A stretch of DNA of 64,000 nucleotides. Origin: CAISIP01 sp965278985 (GTDB lineage: Bacteria > Pseudomonadota > Gammaproteobacteria > Burkholderiales > Burkholderiaceae_C). The DNA is taken from NCBI GenBank assembly GCA_965278985.1, contig OZ257131.1:3782001-3846000 (forward strand), read 5' to 3'. Made by a program: the position numbers and the translations under genes. The notes below the pieces were generated by a model. It had not been told where the DNA came from. It did no database searches and saw only the letters and a program-made list of their open reading frames with translations. Shown here in pieces: positions 8,345 through 16,697 of the stretch (position 1 is the first letter of the stretch; every line of letters begins with the position of its first letter).

Positions 8345-8767
8345 TCAGGCCCGGCCCATGATGGACGCCGTGGCCATCAGCTCTTCCAGCAGGGCCAGCG
8401 ACACCCTGCCCGACACGGAGTACGGGTCCAGCTCCGGCTTCTCGGCGTATTTCAACAGGATCGACGCATTGATGCGCGACATGTTGACCTGCCCCATGGT
8501 CCATCCACCGAAACGGCGCTCGGTGATTTCCTCGTAATGCAGCAGGACCACGTCCTTGTGCCGCACGTCCTTCTGGATATGGCCGAAGAGGTCACTCACC
8601 GCCATGCGACCGCCTTCGATGGCCTGCAGGAAGATGCCGCCGCCGTAACACAGGATGCCCGTGATGCCGCCCAGCGGATTGGCCTGCCGGGACTGCGAGA
8701 GGATGGCCTCGATGGCCTCCGGGCGGGTGTCCACCGCGCGGCTTGCGTATAGAAGGCGGACCAGCAT
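8345..8767 (-). CDS. BLUF-domain blue-light sensor
   Basis: A 140-residue protein that is almost entirely a BLUF (blue light using FAD) domain. The expected flavin-site residues are all present: Tyr7 in LLYAS, Asn30 in ANPLGG, Gln48 in GIFLQAIEG, and Trp89/Met91 in GWTMG. The Tyr-Gln pair carries the hydrogen-bond switch, so the photocycle should be intact. A C-terminal helical stretch of about 40 residues may pass on the signal; there is no output domain. A GGGAGGAATTGA ribosome-binding site lies inside the end of folE, and the ATG comes two bases after the folE stop, so the two are translationally coupled. Confidence 0.9.
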   Translation of the reverse strand: MLVRLLYASRAVDTRPEAIEAILSQSRQANPLGGITGILCYGGGIFLQAIEGGRMAVSDLFGHIQKDVRHKDVVLLHYEEITERRFGGWTMGQVNMSRINASILLKYAEKPELDPYSVSGRVSLALLEELMATASIMGRA

Positions 8768-8769
8768 CT

Positions 8770-9489
8770 TCAATTCCTCCCAGGGATCAAGGACAGGAAC
8801 TCGCGGCGCAGCGTGCTGTCCTTGAGGAAGGCACCCCGCATCACCGAGTTGATCATCTTGCTGTCCATGTCCTTCACGCCGCGCCAGGCCATGCAGTAGT
8901 GCGTGGCCTCCATGACGATGGCCAGGCCATCGGGCTGCGTGAGTTGCTGGATCAGGTCGGCCAGCTGCACCACGGCCTCTTCCTGGATCTGCGGGCGGCC
9001 CATGATCCACTCGGCCAGCCGTGCGTACTTGGACAGGCCGATCACATTGGTGTGCTCGTTGGGCATCACGCCGATCCAGATGCGGCCGATCACGGGGCAG
9101 AAATGGTGGCTGCAGGCGCTGCGCACGGTGATCGGGCCGACGATCATCAGCTCGTTGAGGTGTTCGGCGTTGGGAAACTCGGTGACCGTCGGGGACTTCG
9201 CATACCGCCCCTTGAAGACCTCGTTGACGTACATCTTGGCGACACGGCGCGCCGTGTTGCCGGTGTTGTGGTCGTGCTCCGTGTCGATGACCAGGCTGTC
9301 GAGGACGCCCTTCATCTTGACCGTGACCTCGTCGAGCAGCTGCTCGACCTCCCCTTCCTCGATGAAGTCGGCGATGTTGTCATTGGCGTGGAAACGCTTG
9401 CGCGCGGTCTGCAACCGCTCGCGGATGCGCACCGACACGGGCACGCCTTCGTCCGTGTCGGAGGCGGGGTTCGGACTCTGAGAAGGCAT
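8770..9489 (-). CDS. folE: GTP cyclohydrolase I (FolE1)
   Basis: Converts GTP to 7,8-dihydroneopterin triphosphate, the first step of folate synthesis. The 239 residues contain the zinc and active-site region SACSHHFCPVIGRIWIGVMP, the segment HDHNTGNTARRVAKMY, and the C-terminal EATHYCMAWRGV. This is the zinc-dependent FolE1 type. Three in-frame ATGs lie within 15 bases (9489, 9495, 9504); I took the innermost because GGAG lies nine bases upstream of it. It is the first gene of a folE-BLUF pair. NudB, which acts on the FolE product, is encoded 2 kb upstream on the same strand. Confidence 0.95.
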   Translation of the reverse strand: MPSQSPNPASDTDEGVPVSVRIRERLQTARKRFHANDNIADFIEEGEVEQLLDEVTVKMKGVLDSLVIDTEHDHNTGNTARRVAKMYVNEVFKGRYAKSPTVTEFPNAEHLNELMIVGPITVRSACSHHFCPVIGRIWIGVMPNEHTNVIGLSKYARLAEWIMGRPQIQEEAVVQLADLIQQLTQPDGLAIVMEATHYCMAWRGVKDMDSKMINSVMRGAFLKDSTLRREFLSLIPGRN

Positions 9490-9557
9490 CAACATGCGCT
9501 CCATACTACCAGCGTTGAATGCGCAACGGTCGCGCAGGGCCATGACCCGACCATGGC

Positions 9558-10820
9558 TCAATAACGCCTGCCGATGAGGAACAGGCCCAGGCGCATGCAG
9601 GCAAGCGCCATGATTTCCATCGCGCGCATCTGCCAAGACCTGCTGGCATACGCAGCGGCCTCCACACGACGCCCTCCCCGGTCGATGGCGTCCTGCAGGC
9701 TGGCGTGCAGCGCCTGGGCAAAGTCCGCGTCTTCCACCAGCACATTGGCCTCGCGCGCGAGCAGCATGCTCAGTGGATCGATGTTGGCGGAGCCTACCGT
9801 GGCCCAGTGTCCGTCGATGACCGCGACCTTTGCATGTAGGAAGCTTGGCGCGTACTCGTAGACCTCCACGCCCGCGTCCAGCAGCACGCCACACACCCTG
9901 CGGGTGGCATGGAACTGGAGGAAATACTCGTAGCGCCCCTGCAGCAGCAGGCGCACGCGCACGCCGCGACGCGCCGCATGCACCAGCGCACGCCGCATGC
10001 GCCGGCCGGGCAGGAAATAGGCATTGGCGATCACCACCTCATTGCGCGCCACCCCCAGCGCCTTCAGGTACATGCGTTCGATGCGCGTGCGGTTGCGCAG
10101 GTTGTCGCGCAACACCAGCGCAGCGCGCGCGCCGCCACCCTGGCCCGTGCCGTCCGGCTGGCCAGCAGCCAGCGAGCCGCCGCCACTGTCCAGGAAGCCG
10201 GCCGCCGCCCCGCGCCGCATCGCCTGGCGCAGGCGGCGCCAGGCGGTCAGGAACTCGCGGTTGCGCGCATCGTTGACCAGCAATGCGCGCCACCAGAAGC
10301 GCACCATCAGCCGCGCGATGTCCTGCACGATGGGGCCGCGTACCTGCACCGCGAAATCCAGCCGCGGCTCCTGCAGGGCACCATGGTTGGGATCCACGAA
10401 GTCGTCCAGGATGTTGATGCCCCCGCAAAAGGCGACCAGGCCGTCCACCACGCACAGCTTGCGGTGCAACCGGCGCCATTGCCTTGGCAGGACGATGCCC
10501 ATGCGACCCGGCGGCGAGAAGATCCGCCAATGCACGCCGCTGCGGGTGAAGCGCTCCGTCCATTCGGGTGGCAGGCCGGGCGTGCCGAAGCCATCCACGG
10601 CCAGGTAGACCCGCACTCCGCGTGCGGCGGCCCGCTCCAGGGCGGCGGCGATGCGCTGGCCCGAGGCATCCATGTGGAAGATGTAGGTTTCGAGCCGGAT
10701 CTCCTGCGTGCTGCCATCGAAGGCCGCTTCGAGCGCATCGAAATACACCGCACCACCCGACAACAGCTGCACCTCGTGCGAAGCACGCAGCCGCGTGGCG
10801 GGATCGGTGCGCGGGCTCAA
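9558..10820 (-). CDS. clsB: Cardiolipin synthase of the ClsB type
   Basis: A phospholipase D-superfamily enzyme of 420 residues that makes cardiolipin. The two HKD motifs are visible: HRKLCVVDG, followed by FCGGIN, and HAKVAVIDG, followed by TVGSANID. There is no N-terminal pair of membrane helices, which favours ClsB over ClsA. The start is probably TTG 10818-10820, whose TG is shared with the TGA stop of the upstream endonuclease-family gene (TTGA overlap), implying re-initiation. The combination of an EEP-family gene followed by clsB recurs in proteobacteria. Confidence 0.88.
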   Translation of the reverse strand: MSPRTDPATRLRASHEVQLLSGGAVYFDALEAAFDGSTQEIRLETYIFHMDASGQRIAAALERAAARGVRVYLAVDGFGTPGLPPEWTERFTRSGVHWRIFSPPGRMGIVLPRQWRRLHRKLCVVDGLVAFCGGINILDDFVDPNHGALQEPRLDFAVQVRGPIVQDIARLMVRFWWRALLVNDARNREFLTAWRRLRQAMRRGAAAGFLDSGGGSLAAGQPDGTGQGGGARAALVLRDNLRNRTRIERMYLKALGVARNEVVIANAYFLPGRRMRRALVHAARRGVRVRLLLQGRYEYFLQFHATRRVCGVLLDAGVEVYEYAPSFLHAKVAVIDGHWATVGSANIDPLSMLLAREANVLVEDADFAQALHASLQDAIDRGGRRVEAAAYASRSWQMRAMEIMALACMRLGLFLIGRRY

Positions 10821-11548
10821 TCGTCCAGGCCGAATTCAGCGATCAGCGGCAGGTGGTCCGACATGCGCCACCAATTGCGCCCGTTCGGCACGAACTGGCT
10901 GATCGGCCGCAGGCCGCGCGAGAAAACATGGTCCAGCTGGACCAGCGGGAAGCGGGACGGGAAGGTGCGCTGCGCGACGCCGTGTGCGCCCAGGCCGATG
11001 GTCGCCAGGTTGCGCTGGACCATGGTGCCCCAGTCGTTGAAGTCACCCGCCACGAGCAGCGGTGCGTCCACCGGCACCTCGCGGCCGATGAAGCGCTGCA
11101 GCTGCGCCACCTGCCGCTCACGGCTGGCGCGGATCAGGCCCAGGTGCACCACCACGACATGCACGCTGCGCCCATGCACCTGCAGCTCGGAATGCAGCAG
11201 GCCGCGCTGCTCGAAGCGGTGGTCCGACATGTCCTCGTGCTGGTGGCCCACCACCGGCCACCGGGACAGCAGCGCGTTGCCGTGCTCGCCATGGCGCGTG
11301 ACGGCATTGGTGCGGTAGACGGCTTCGTAGCCCTCGGGCGCGAGGTAATCGGCCTGCGGCAGCTCGGGCCAGCGCGGCAGGCGTCGCGATTCCAGGCGGT
11401 TGAGCTTGCGCACCTCTTGCAGGCAGACGATGTCGGCATCCAGCTGTTCGACGGCATGGCCCAGGTTGTGGATCTCCAGGCGCCGCGTAGGCCCCATGCC
11501 TTGCACGCCCTTGTGGATGTTGTAGGTGGCGACGCGCACGACGTTCAT
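10817..11548 (-). CDS. Endonuclease/exonuclease/phosphatase-family protein
   Basis: A 243-residue EEP-fold hydrolase. Catalytic signatures in order are ATYNIHKG (residues 7-14), the metal-binding glutamate in CLQEVRKL, LVAGDFNDW, and the C-terminal SDHLPLIAEF. No signal peptide is evident. The family covers DNases, phosphodiesterases and lipid phosphatases; adjacency to clsB suggests a phospholipid-related substrate, but that is inference. Its ATG overlaps the nudB stop (ATGA), and its own stop overlaps the clsB start, making a tightly coupled nudB-EEP-clsB trio. Confidence 0.85.
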   Translation of the reverse strand: MNVVRVATYNIHKGVQGMGPTRRLEIHNLGHAVEQLDADIVCLQEVRKLNRLESRRLPRWPELPQADYLAPEGYEAVYRTNAVTRHGEHGNALLSRWPVVGHQHEDMSDHRFEQRGLLHSELQVHGRSVHVVVVHLGLIRASRERQVAQLQRFIGREVPVDAPLLVAGDFNDWGTMVQRNLATIGLGAHGVAQRTFPSRFPLVQLDHVFSRGLRPISQFVPNGRNWWRMSDHLPLIAEFGLDD

Positions 11549-12027
11549 GCAGCGGCTCCATTCGCCAGCATGCGCGGCAGCATCAGGATGGCTTCGGCGT
11601 TGGACGGCGAGAAACAGGCGTCTGCCGCCGCGCGCCAGGGCAGCCACTGCAGGGCCGTGTGCTCACGGGCATGCAGCGTCACCGGGATGTCGCGCGGCAC
11701 GCACAAGCCAAAGAGGTGCTCGGTGTTGCGCGTGACGCCCTCGGCATACCGGTGGCGCCACTGGGGATAGATGTCGTAGACATTTTCCAGTTGCCAGTCC
11801 ACCAGGCCCGCATGCAGTGGTGTGCCGGGCCGGCTGTCGATACCGGTCTCCTCGAAGACCTCACGCATCGCGGTGTCCTGCCAGGACTCCTCGACGCGGT
11901 CCTTGCTGCCGGTCACGGACTGCCAGAACTCCCGCGCGTCCGCGCGGCGCAGCAGCAGCACGTCCAGCGCCGGTGTGTGGATCACCACCAGCACCGATTT
12001 CGGGATCTTGTGCGGCCGCATCGCCAT
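11545..12027 (-). CDS. nudB: Dihydroneopterin triphosphate diphosphatase (Nudix)
   Basis: A 160-residue Nudix hydrolase. The complete Nudix box runs from GSKDRVEE through REVFEETGI with GX5EX7REUXEEXGU spacing. The position next to aspS, and the segments FWQSVTGS, VYDIYPQWRHRY and EHLFGLCVP, match NudB, which removes pyrophosphate from dihydroneopterin triphosphate in folate synthesis. The start codon is one of GTG-ATG-GCG-ATG at 12030-12019; I chose the first ATG. It follows aspS after 54 bases and overlaps the next gene by four. Confidence 0.9.
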   Translation of the reverse strand: MAMRPHKIPKSVLVVIHTPALDVLLLRRADAREFWQSVTGSKDRVEESWQDTAMREVFEETGIDSRPGTPLHAGLVDWQLENVYDIYPQWRHRYAEGVTRNTEHLFGLCVPRDIPVTLHAREHTALQWLPWRAAADACFSPSNAEAILMLPRMLANGAAA

Positions 12028-12081
12028 CACGCGCTCGCCGAGCTGGCTGGCTGAGAGGCCACCTGATGGCCCGGCCCTGCC

Positions 12082-13896
12082 TCAGGCTGCGGTAGCAGCC
12101 GTGTTGCGCAGGCGGATGTGCAGCTCCCGCAGCTGCTTCTCGTCCACCGCAGACGGCGCCTGCGTGAGCAGATCCTGCGCGCGCTGCGTCTTGGGGAAGG
12201 CGATCACGTCGCGGATGGATTCGGCGCCCGTCATCAGCGTCACGATGCGGTCCAGGCCGAAGGCCAGGCCACCGTGCGGGGGCGCGCCGTACTGCAGTGC
12301 GTCGAGCAGGAAGCCGAACTTCTGCTGCGCCTCGGCCGGCGTGATCTTGAGCGCATCGAAGACCTTCTGCTGCACGTCGGCGCGATGGATACGCACCGAG
12401 CCGCCGCCCATCTCCCAGCCATTGAGCACCATGTCGTAGCCCTTGGAGATGCATTTCTCGGGCGCAGTCGCCATCCAGTCCTCGTGCCCGTCCTTCGGTG
12501 CGGTGAAGGGGTGGTGCACCGCCGTGTAGCGCTGCGCTTCCTCGTCGAATTCGAACATCGGGAAGTCCACCACCCACAGCGGCGCCCAGCGGTTCTCGAA
12601 CAGGCCGCTCTTTTTGCCGAATTCGCTGTGGCCGATCTTGATGCGCAAGGCACCGATGGCGTCGTTGACGATCTTTTCCTTGTCGGCACCAAAGAACAGC
12701 AGGTCACCGTCCTGCGCGCCGGTGCGCGCCAGGATTTCCTGGATGGCCTTGTCGTGGATGTTCTTCACGATGGGCGACTGCAGACCATCGCGGCCCTTGG
12801 ACAGGTCGTTGACCTTGATGTAGGCCAGGCCCTTGGCGCCGTAGATCTTGACGAACTCGGTGTAGGCGTCGATCTCGCCGCGCGACAGGCCGCTGCCGTC
12901 CTTCGCACCGCCGGGCACGCGCAAGGCGACCACGCGGCCGCCCTTGCTGTTGGCGGCGGCCGAGAAGACCTTGAAGTCCACGTCGCCCATCACGTCGGTG
13001 AGCTCGGCGAATTCCAGCTTCACGCGCAGGTCGGGCTTGTCCGATCCAAAGCGGCGCGCCGCCTCCTGGTAGGTCATCACGGGGAACTCGCCCAGGTCCA
13101 CGCCCAATGCGTTCTTGAACACCGTGACGATCATGTCCTGTGTCAGCGCGCGGATCTCTTCCTCGCCCAGGAACGAGGTCTCGATATCGATCTGCGTGAA
13201 CTCGGGCTGGCGGTCGGCGCGCAGGTCCTCGTCACGGAAGCACTTGGTGATCTGGTAATAGCGGTCATACCCCGCCACCATCAGCAGCTGCTTGAACAGC
13301 TGGGGCGACTGCGGCAGCGCGAAGAACTGGCCGTCGTGCACGCGGCTGGGCACGAGGTAGTCACGCGCGCCTTCGGGCGTGGACTTGCCCAGCATCGGCG
13401 TCTCGATGTCGACGAAGCCCTGGGCATCCAGGAACTTGCGCACCTCCATGGCAACGCGGTACCGCAGCATGAGGTTCTTTTGCATGTAGGGGCGGCGCAG
13501 GTCCAGCACGCGGTGCGTGAGGCGCGTGGTCTCGCTGAGGTTGTCCTCGTCCAGCTGGAAGGGCGGAGTCACCGAGGGATTGAGCACCACGAGTTCGTGG
13601 CACAGCACTTCCACCTTGCCACTTTTCAGCGCGTCGTTGGTGGTGCCTTCCGGACGGGGCCGCACGATGCCACGCACCTGCACGCAGAATTCGCTGCGCA
13701 GGTTCTCGGCCACGGCGAACATCTCCGCGCGATCGGGGTCGCACACAACCTGCACCGAGCCTTCGCGGTCGCGCAGGTCCACGAAGATCACGCCGCCATG
13801 GTCACGCCGGCGGTTCACCCAGCCGCACAGCGAGACGCTCTGCCCCGTCAGGGCTTCGGTGACCAGACCACAGTATTGGGTGCGCATCGACGACAT
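12082..13896 (-). CDS. aspS: Aspartyl-tRNA synthetase
   Basis: Charges tRNA-Asp with aspartate. The roughly 604-residue length fits the bacterial type, which carries a GAD insertion. The N-terminal OB-fold (GWVNRRRDHGG) is followed by class II motif 2 (FRDEDLRADRQPEFTQID) and motif 3 (GLAFGLDRIVTLM) near the C-terminus. Start ATG 13894-13896 gives MSSMRTQYCG; a second ATG three codons on is also possible. It sits between DUF502 and nudB in a conserved betaproteobacterial order. Whether it also charges tRNA-Asn cannot be decided here. Confidence 0.97.
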   Translation of the reverse strand: MSSMRTQYCGLVTEALTGQSVSLCGWVNRRRDHGGVIFVDLRDREGSVQVVCDPDRAEMFAVAENLRSEFCVQVRGIVRPRPEGTTNDALKSGKVEVLCHELVVLNPSVTPPFQLDEDNLSETTRLTHRVLDLRRPYMQKNLMLRYRVAMEVRKFLDAQGFVDIETPMLGKSTPEGARDYLVPSRVHDGQFFALPQSPQLFKQLLMVAGYDRYYQITKCFRDEDLRADRQPEFTQIDIETSFLGEEEIRALTQDMIVTVFKNALGVDLGEFPVMTYQEAARRFGSDKPDLRVKLEFAELTDVMGDVDFKVFSAAANSKGGRVVALRVPGGAKDGSGLSRGEIDAYTEFVKIYGAKGLAYIKVNDLSKGRDGLQSPIVKNIHDKAIQEILARTGAQDGDLLFFGADKEKIVNDAIGALRIKIGHSEFGKKSGLFENRWAPLWVVDFPMFEFDEEAQRYTAVHHPFTAPKDGHEDWMATAPEKCISKGYDMVLNGWEMGGGSVRIHRADVQQKVFDALKITPAEAQQKFGFLLDALQYGAPPHGGLAFGLDRIVTLMTGAESIRDVIAFPKTQRAQDLLTQAPSAVDEKQLRELHIRLRNTAATAA

Positions 13897-13954
13897 ACAA
13901 CAGGCTTTCGGGGGTGGACGGCCCGACGGGGCCATCGCGGTTTCAAAACAGGAT

Positions 13955-14608
13955 TCAGGGCCGGGGAGCCACCGCCAGCTTGGGCGCCAGCGGGCTGGGC
14001 ACGACGGCGCCCATGGAGATCACATAGGTCAAGGCCTCGTCCACGCTCATCTCCAGCTCCACCACATCAGCGCGCGGCAGCATGAGGAAGAAGCCGCTGG
14101 TGGGGTTGGGCGTGGTCGGCACGTAGACGCTGACGAAGTCCGGGCCCAGGTGGCCGGCCACCTCGCCCGTGGGCGTCCCGGTCTGGAAGGCCACCGTCCA
14201 GGAGCCCGCGCGCGGGTACTGCACCAGCATGGCCTTGCGGAAGGCGTTGCCATCGCTGGAGAACAGCGTATTGGAGACCTTCTTGACGCTGGAATAGATC
14301 GACTTGACGAAGGGGATGGCCGTGAAAAGCCGGTCCCACTGGCGCACCATCCACCGGCCCGCGACGTTGGAGACCAGCGCGCCCGTGACCAGCAGGATCA
14401 CGAATACCAGCAGCACGCCCAGGCCGTGCATGCTGCGCAGGCGCTCGATGATGGGCAGGCTGCTCACGGGCAGCACCACCTCCGCACCCCACAACACGCC
14501 ACCGAAGACGCCGTCCAGCAGGCCGACCAGCCACATCACCACCCACACGGTGATGACCAGCGGCAGCCAGACCAGCAGGCCGGTGATGAGGTACTTGCGA
14601 ATGTGCAT
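13955..14608 (-). CDS. DUF502 integral membrane protein
   Basis: A 217-residue inner-membrane protein with two strong hydrophobic segments (about residues 6-32 and 62-85), then a soluble domain containing AIPFVKSIYSSVKK, the segment ending in GDGNAF-like residues, and PTTPNPTSGFFLMLPR. These match the DUF502 family. Its function is not established. It sits between fmdB (26 bases upstream) and aspS (58 bases downstream) in the same transcription direction, an order that recurs in Burkholderiales. Confidence 0.86.
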   Translation of the reverse strand: MHIRKYLITGLLVWLPLVITVWVVMWLVGLLDGVFGGVLWGAEVVLPVSSLPIIERLRSMHGLGVLLVFVILLVTGALVSNVAGRWMVRQWDRLFTAIPFVKSIYSSVKKVSNTLFSSDGNAFRKAMLVQYPRAGSWTVAFQTGTPTGEVAGHLGPDFVSVYVPTTPNPTSGFFLMLPRADVVELEMSVDEALTYVISMGAVVPSPLAPKLAVAPRP

Positions 14609-14634
14609 GGGGGATCGGTGCGCGCCTCGGATAC

Positions 14635-15009
14635 TCAGGAGCCGGTGCCGGTGGACGGCGTGGAGGGAGGCGCCGGCGTGGCCGCCACCTTGGGCGCCTC
14701 GGACTTGGCGGATTCGGGCTTGTCGGCGGGCTTTGCGGCAGCATCGGCGCCGCCGGCCGGCGCAGTGCCAGCGTCGGCGCCCGACGCCGGCTTGTCCGGG
14801 GTGGCCTTGGCATCCTTGCCCTTGTTGCCATCGCGGAAGTCGGTCACGTACCAGCCCGATCCCTTGAGCTGGAAGCCGGCGGCTGTCACCTGCTTGCCGA
14901 AGGCCTCCTGGCCGCAGGACGGGCAGGTGGTCAACGGGGCATCGGAGATCTTCTGCAGCACATCCTTGGCAAAGCCACAGGAGGCGCACTTGTAGGCGTA
15001 GATGGGCAT
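14635..15009 (-). CDS. FmdB-family zinc-ribbon protein
   Basis: A 124-residue protein whose first 50 residues form a zinc ribbon: MPIYAYKCASCG, with Cys8/Cys11 and the second pair CPSC at 29-32. The segment GFQLKGSGWYVTD is typical of FmdB-like regulators. The remaining 70 residues are low-complexity Ala/Pro/Lys/Ser and probably disordered. FmdB proteins are thought to act as small regulators, but the target here is unknown. It opens the fmdB-DUF502-aspS-nudB-EEP-clsB run. Confidence 0.85.
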   Translation of the reverse strand: MPIYAYKCASCGFAKDVLQKISDAPLTTCPSCGQEAFGKQVTAAGFQLKGSGWYVTDFRDGNKGKDAKATPDKPASGADAGTAPAGGADAAAKPADKPESAKSEAPKVAATPAPPSTPSTGTGS

Positions 15010-15097
15010 GGCGTGACTAGGTTTGGGGCGCTCGCAAAAACCTTCAATTATAGGGGGCACAGGCACGGCGAAGGGTGCCGCCAGGGCCCACCGCATC

Positions 15098-15130
15098 GCG
15101 GGCCTGCCGCGGGCCTGCCGCGGGCCTGCC
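15098..15130. repeat. Three perfect tandem copies of an 11-bp unit
   Basis: The unit GCGGGCCTGCC occurs three times head to tail (15098-15108, 15109-15119, 15120-15130). The array ends one base before the ubiB stop codon (15132-15134), so it forms the 3' untranslated edge of ubiB. It is very GC-rich and likely to vary in copy number by slippage. Confidence 0.85.
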
Positions 15131-15131
15131 G

Positions 15132-16697
15132 CTAGAACAGCGGCAGGAGCAGCAGGGCAACCACGCCCAGGACGGCGGCGAAAGCAACGACGGCGGCAAC
15201 CAGTAAGGTGCGCAGGAGGCGGTTGGTGCGCCTCTGCTCCACGACCAGGGCGTACAGGCCCGCCTCCATGCCGCGGCGGTCTCGCGCCAGGTAGTCGTGC
15301 AGCAGGCGCGGGATCTCGGGCAGCAGCTTGGCGAAGCGCGGCGCTTCTTCCTTGAGCTGCTCCACGAGCTTCTGCGGCCCCACCTGCTCCAGCATCCACT
15401 TCTCCAGGAAGGGCTTGGCGGTGTGCCACAGGTCCAGGTCGGGGTCCAGGTCGCGGCCCAGGCCTTCGATATTGAGCAGGGTCTTCTGCAGCAGCACCAG
15501 TTGGGGCTGGATCTCCACCTGGAAGCGGCGCGAGGTCTGGAACAGGCGCATCAGCACCATGCCCAGCGAGATCTCCTTGAGCGGCCGGTCGAAGTACGGC
15601 TCGCAGACCGTGCGCACGGCGGCTTCCAGCTCGTCCACGCGCGTCTCGGGCGGCACCCAGCCGGACTCGATGTGCAGCTCTGCCACGCGCTTGTAGTCAC
15701 GCCGGAAGAAGGCCGTGAAGTTCTGCGCCAGGTACTCCTTGTCGGTCTCGGTGAGCGTGCCCACGATGCCGAAGTCCAGCGAGATGTAGCGCCCGAAAGT
15801 GGCAGGGTCCACGCTCACCTGGATGTTGCCGGGGTGCATGTCGCCGTGGAAGAATCCGTCGCGGAAGACCTGCGTGAAGAACAGCGTCACGCCATCGCGC
15901 GCCAGCTTCGGGATATCCACGCCCGCCTCGCGCAGTCGGGCAACCTGGCTGATGGGGATGCCCCGCATGCGCTCCATCACGATGACCTCGGAGCTGCAGA
16001 AGTCCCAGTGCATCTCGGGGATCAGCACCAGGTCCAGTCCTGCCATGTTGCGGCGCAGTTGCGCGGCGCAGGCCGCCTCGCGCACCAGGTCCAGCTCGTC
16101 GTGCAGGTACTTGTCGAACTCGGCCACCACCTCGCGGGGCTTGAGGCGCTTGCCGTCGGCCGACAGGCTCTCGACCCAACCCGCCATCATGCGCATCAGC
16201 GCCAGGTCCTTGTCGATGGCCGGCAACATGCCGGGCCGCAGCACCTTGACCGCCACGTCCAGCAACTGTCCATGCCGGTCCTTGAGCACCGCGAAATGCA
16301 CCTGCGCAATGGACGCGCTCGCCACGGGCTCGCGCTCGAAGGACGCGAAGATCTCGTCGAGCGGCTTGTGGAAGGCACGCTCGATGGAGGCGATGGCCAC
16401 GTCGGAGCTGAAGGGTGGCACGCGGTCCTGCAGGCGCGCCAGTTCGTCGGCCAGGTCCACCGGCAGCAGGTCGCGGCGCGTGGACAGCACCTGGCCAAAT
16501 TTCACGAAGATCGGGCCCAGCCGCTCCAGGGCCTCGCGCAGCCGCTGGCCGCGCGGCGCGTCCAGGCGCCGGCCGAAGGAGACGATGCGCGCCAGGGCCC
16601 GGATCCAGGGCTTCTGGAAGCTGCTCAGTACCAGTTCATCCAGCCCGTAGCGCAGTACCACCCAGACGATGAACGCGCCGCGGAACAGGCGCGTCAT
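15132..16697 (-). CDS. ubiB: Ubiquinone biosynthesis kinase-like ATPase UbiB
   Basis: A member of the atypical ABC1/ADCK kinase family, needed for coenzyme Q synthesis at the inner membrane. The 521 residues include the family-specific FVKFGQVLSTR (KxGQ) near residue 66, the ASIAQVH segment (alanine-rich nucleotide loop), DGFFHGDMHPGNI with catalytic-loop residues, and LDFGIVG in place of the kinase DFG. Two hydrophobic helices at the C-terminus (after RRTNRLLRTLL) anchor it. It overlaps ubiJ by four bases (ATGA). Confidence 0.95.
   Translation of the reverse strand: MTRLFRGAFIVWVVLRYGLDELVLSSFQKPWIRALARIVSFGRRLDAPRGQRLREALERLGPIFVKFGQVLSTRRDLLPVDLADELARLQDRVPPFSSDVAIASIERAFHKPLDEIFASFEREPVASASIAQVHFAVLKDRHGQLLDVAVKVLRPGMLPAIDKDLALMRMMAGWVESLSADGKRLKPREVVAEFDKYLHDELDLVREAACAAQLRRNMAGLDLVLIPEMHWDFCSSEVIVMERMRGIPISQVARLREAGVDIPKLARDGVTLFFTQVFRDGFFHGDMHPGNIQVSVDPATFGRYISLDFGIVGTLTETDKEYLAQNFTAFFRRDYKRVAELHIESGWVPPETRVDELEAAVRTVCEPYFDRPLKEISLGMVLMRLFQTSRRFQVEIQPQLVLLQKTLLNIEGLGRDLDPDLDLWHTAKPFLEKWMLEQVGPQKLVEQLKEEAPRFAKLLPEIPRLLHDYLARDRRGMEAGLYALVVEQRRTNRLLRTLLVAAVVAFAAVLGVVALLLLPLF

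Noticed and set aside
15098..15130. Short direct repeats considered as a CRISPR remnant
   Set aside because: The unit is 11 bases with no spacers, and no cas gene is near. The same applies to 63119-63151.
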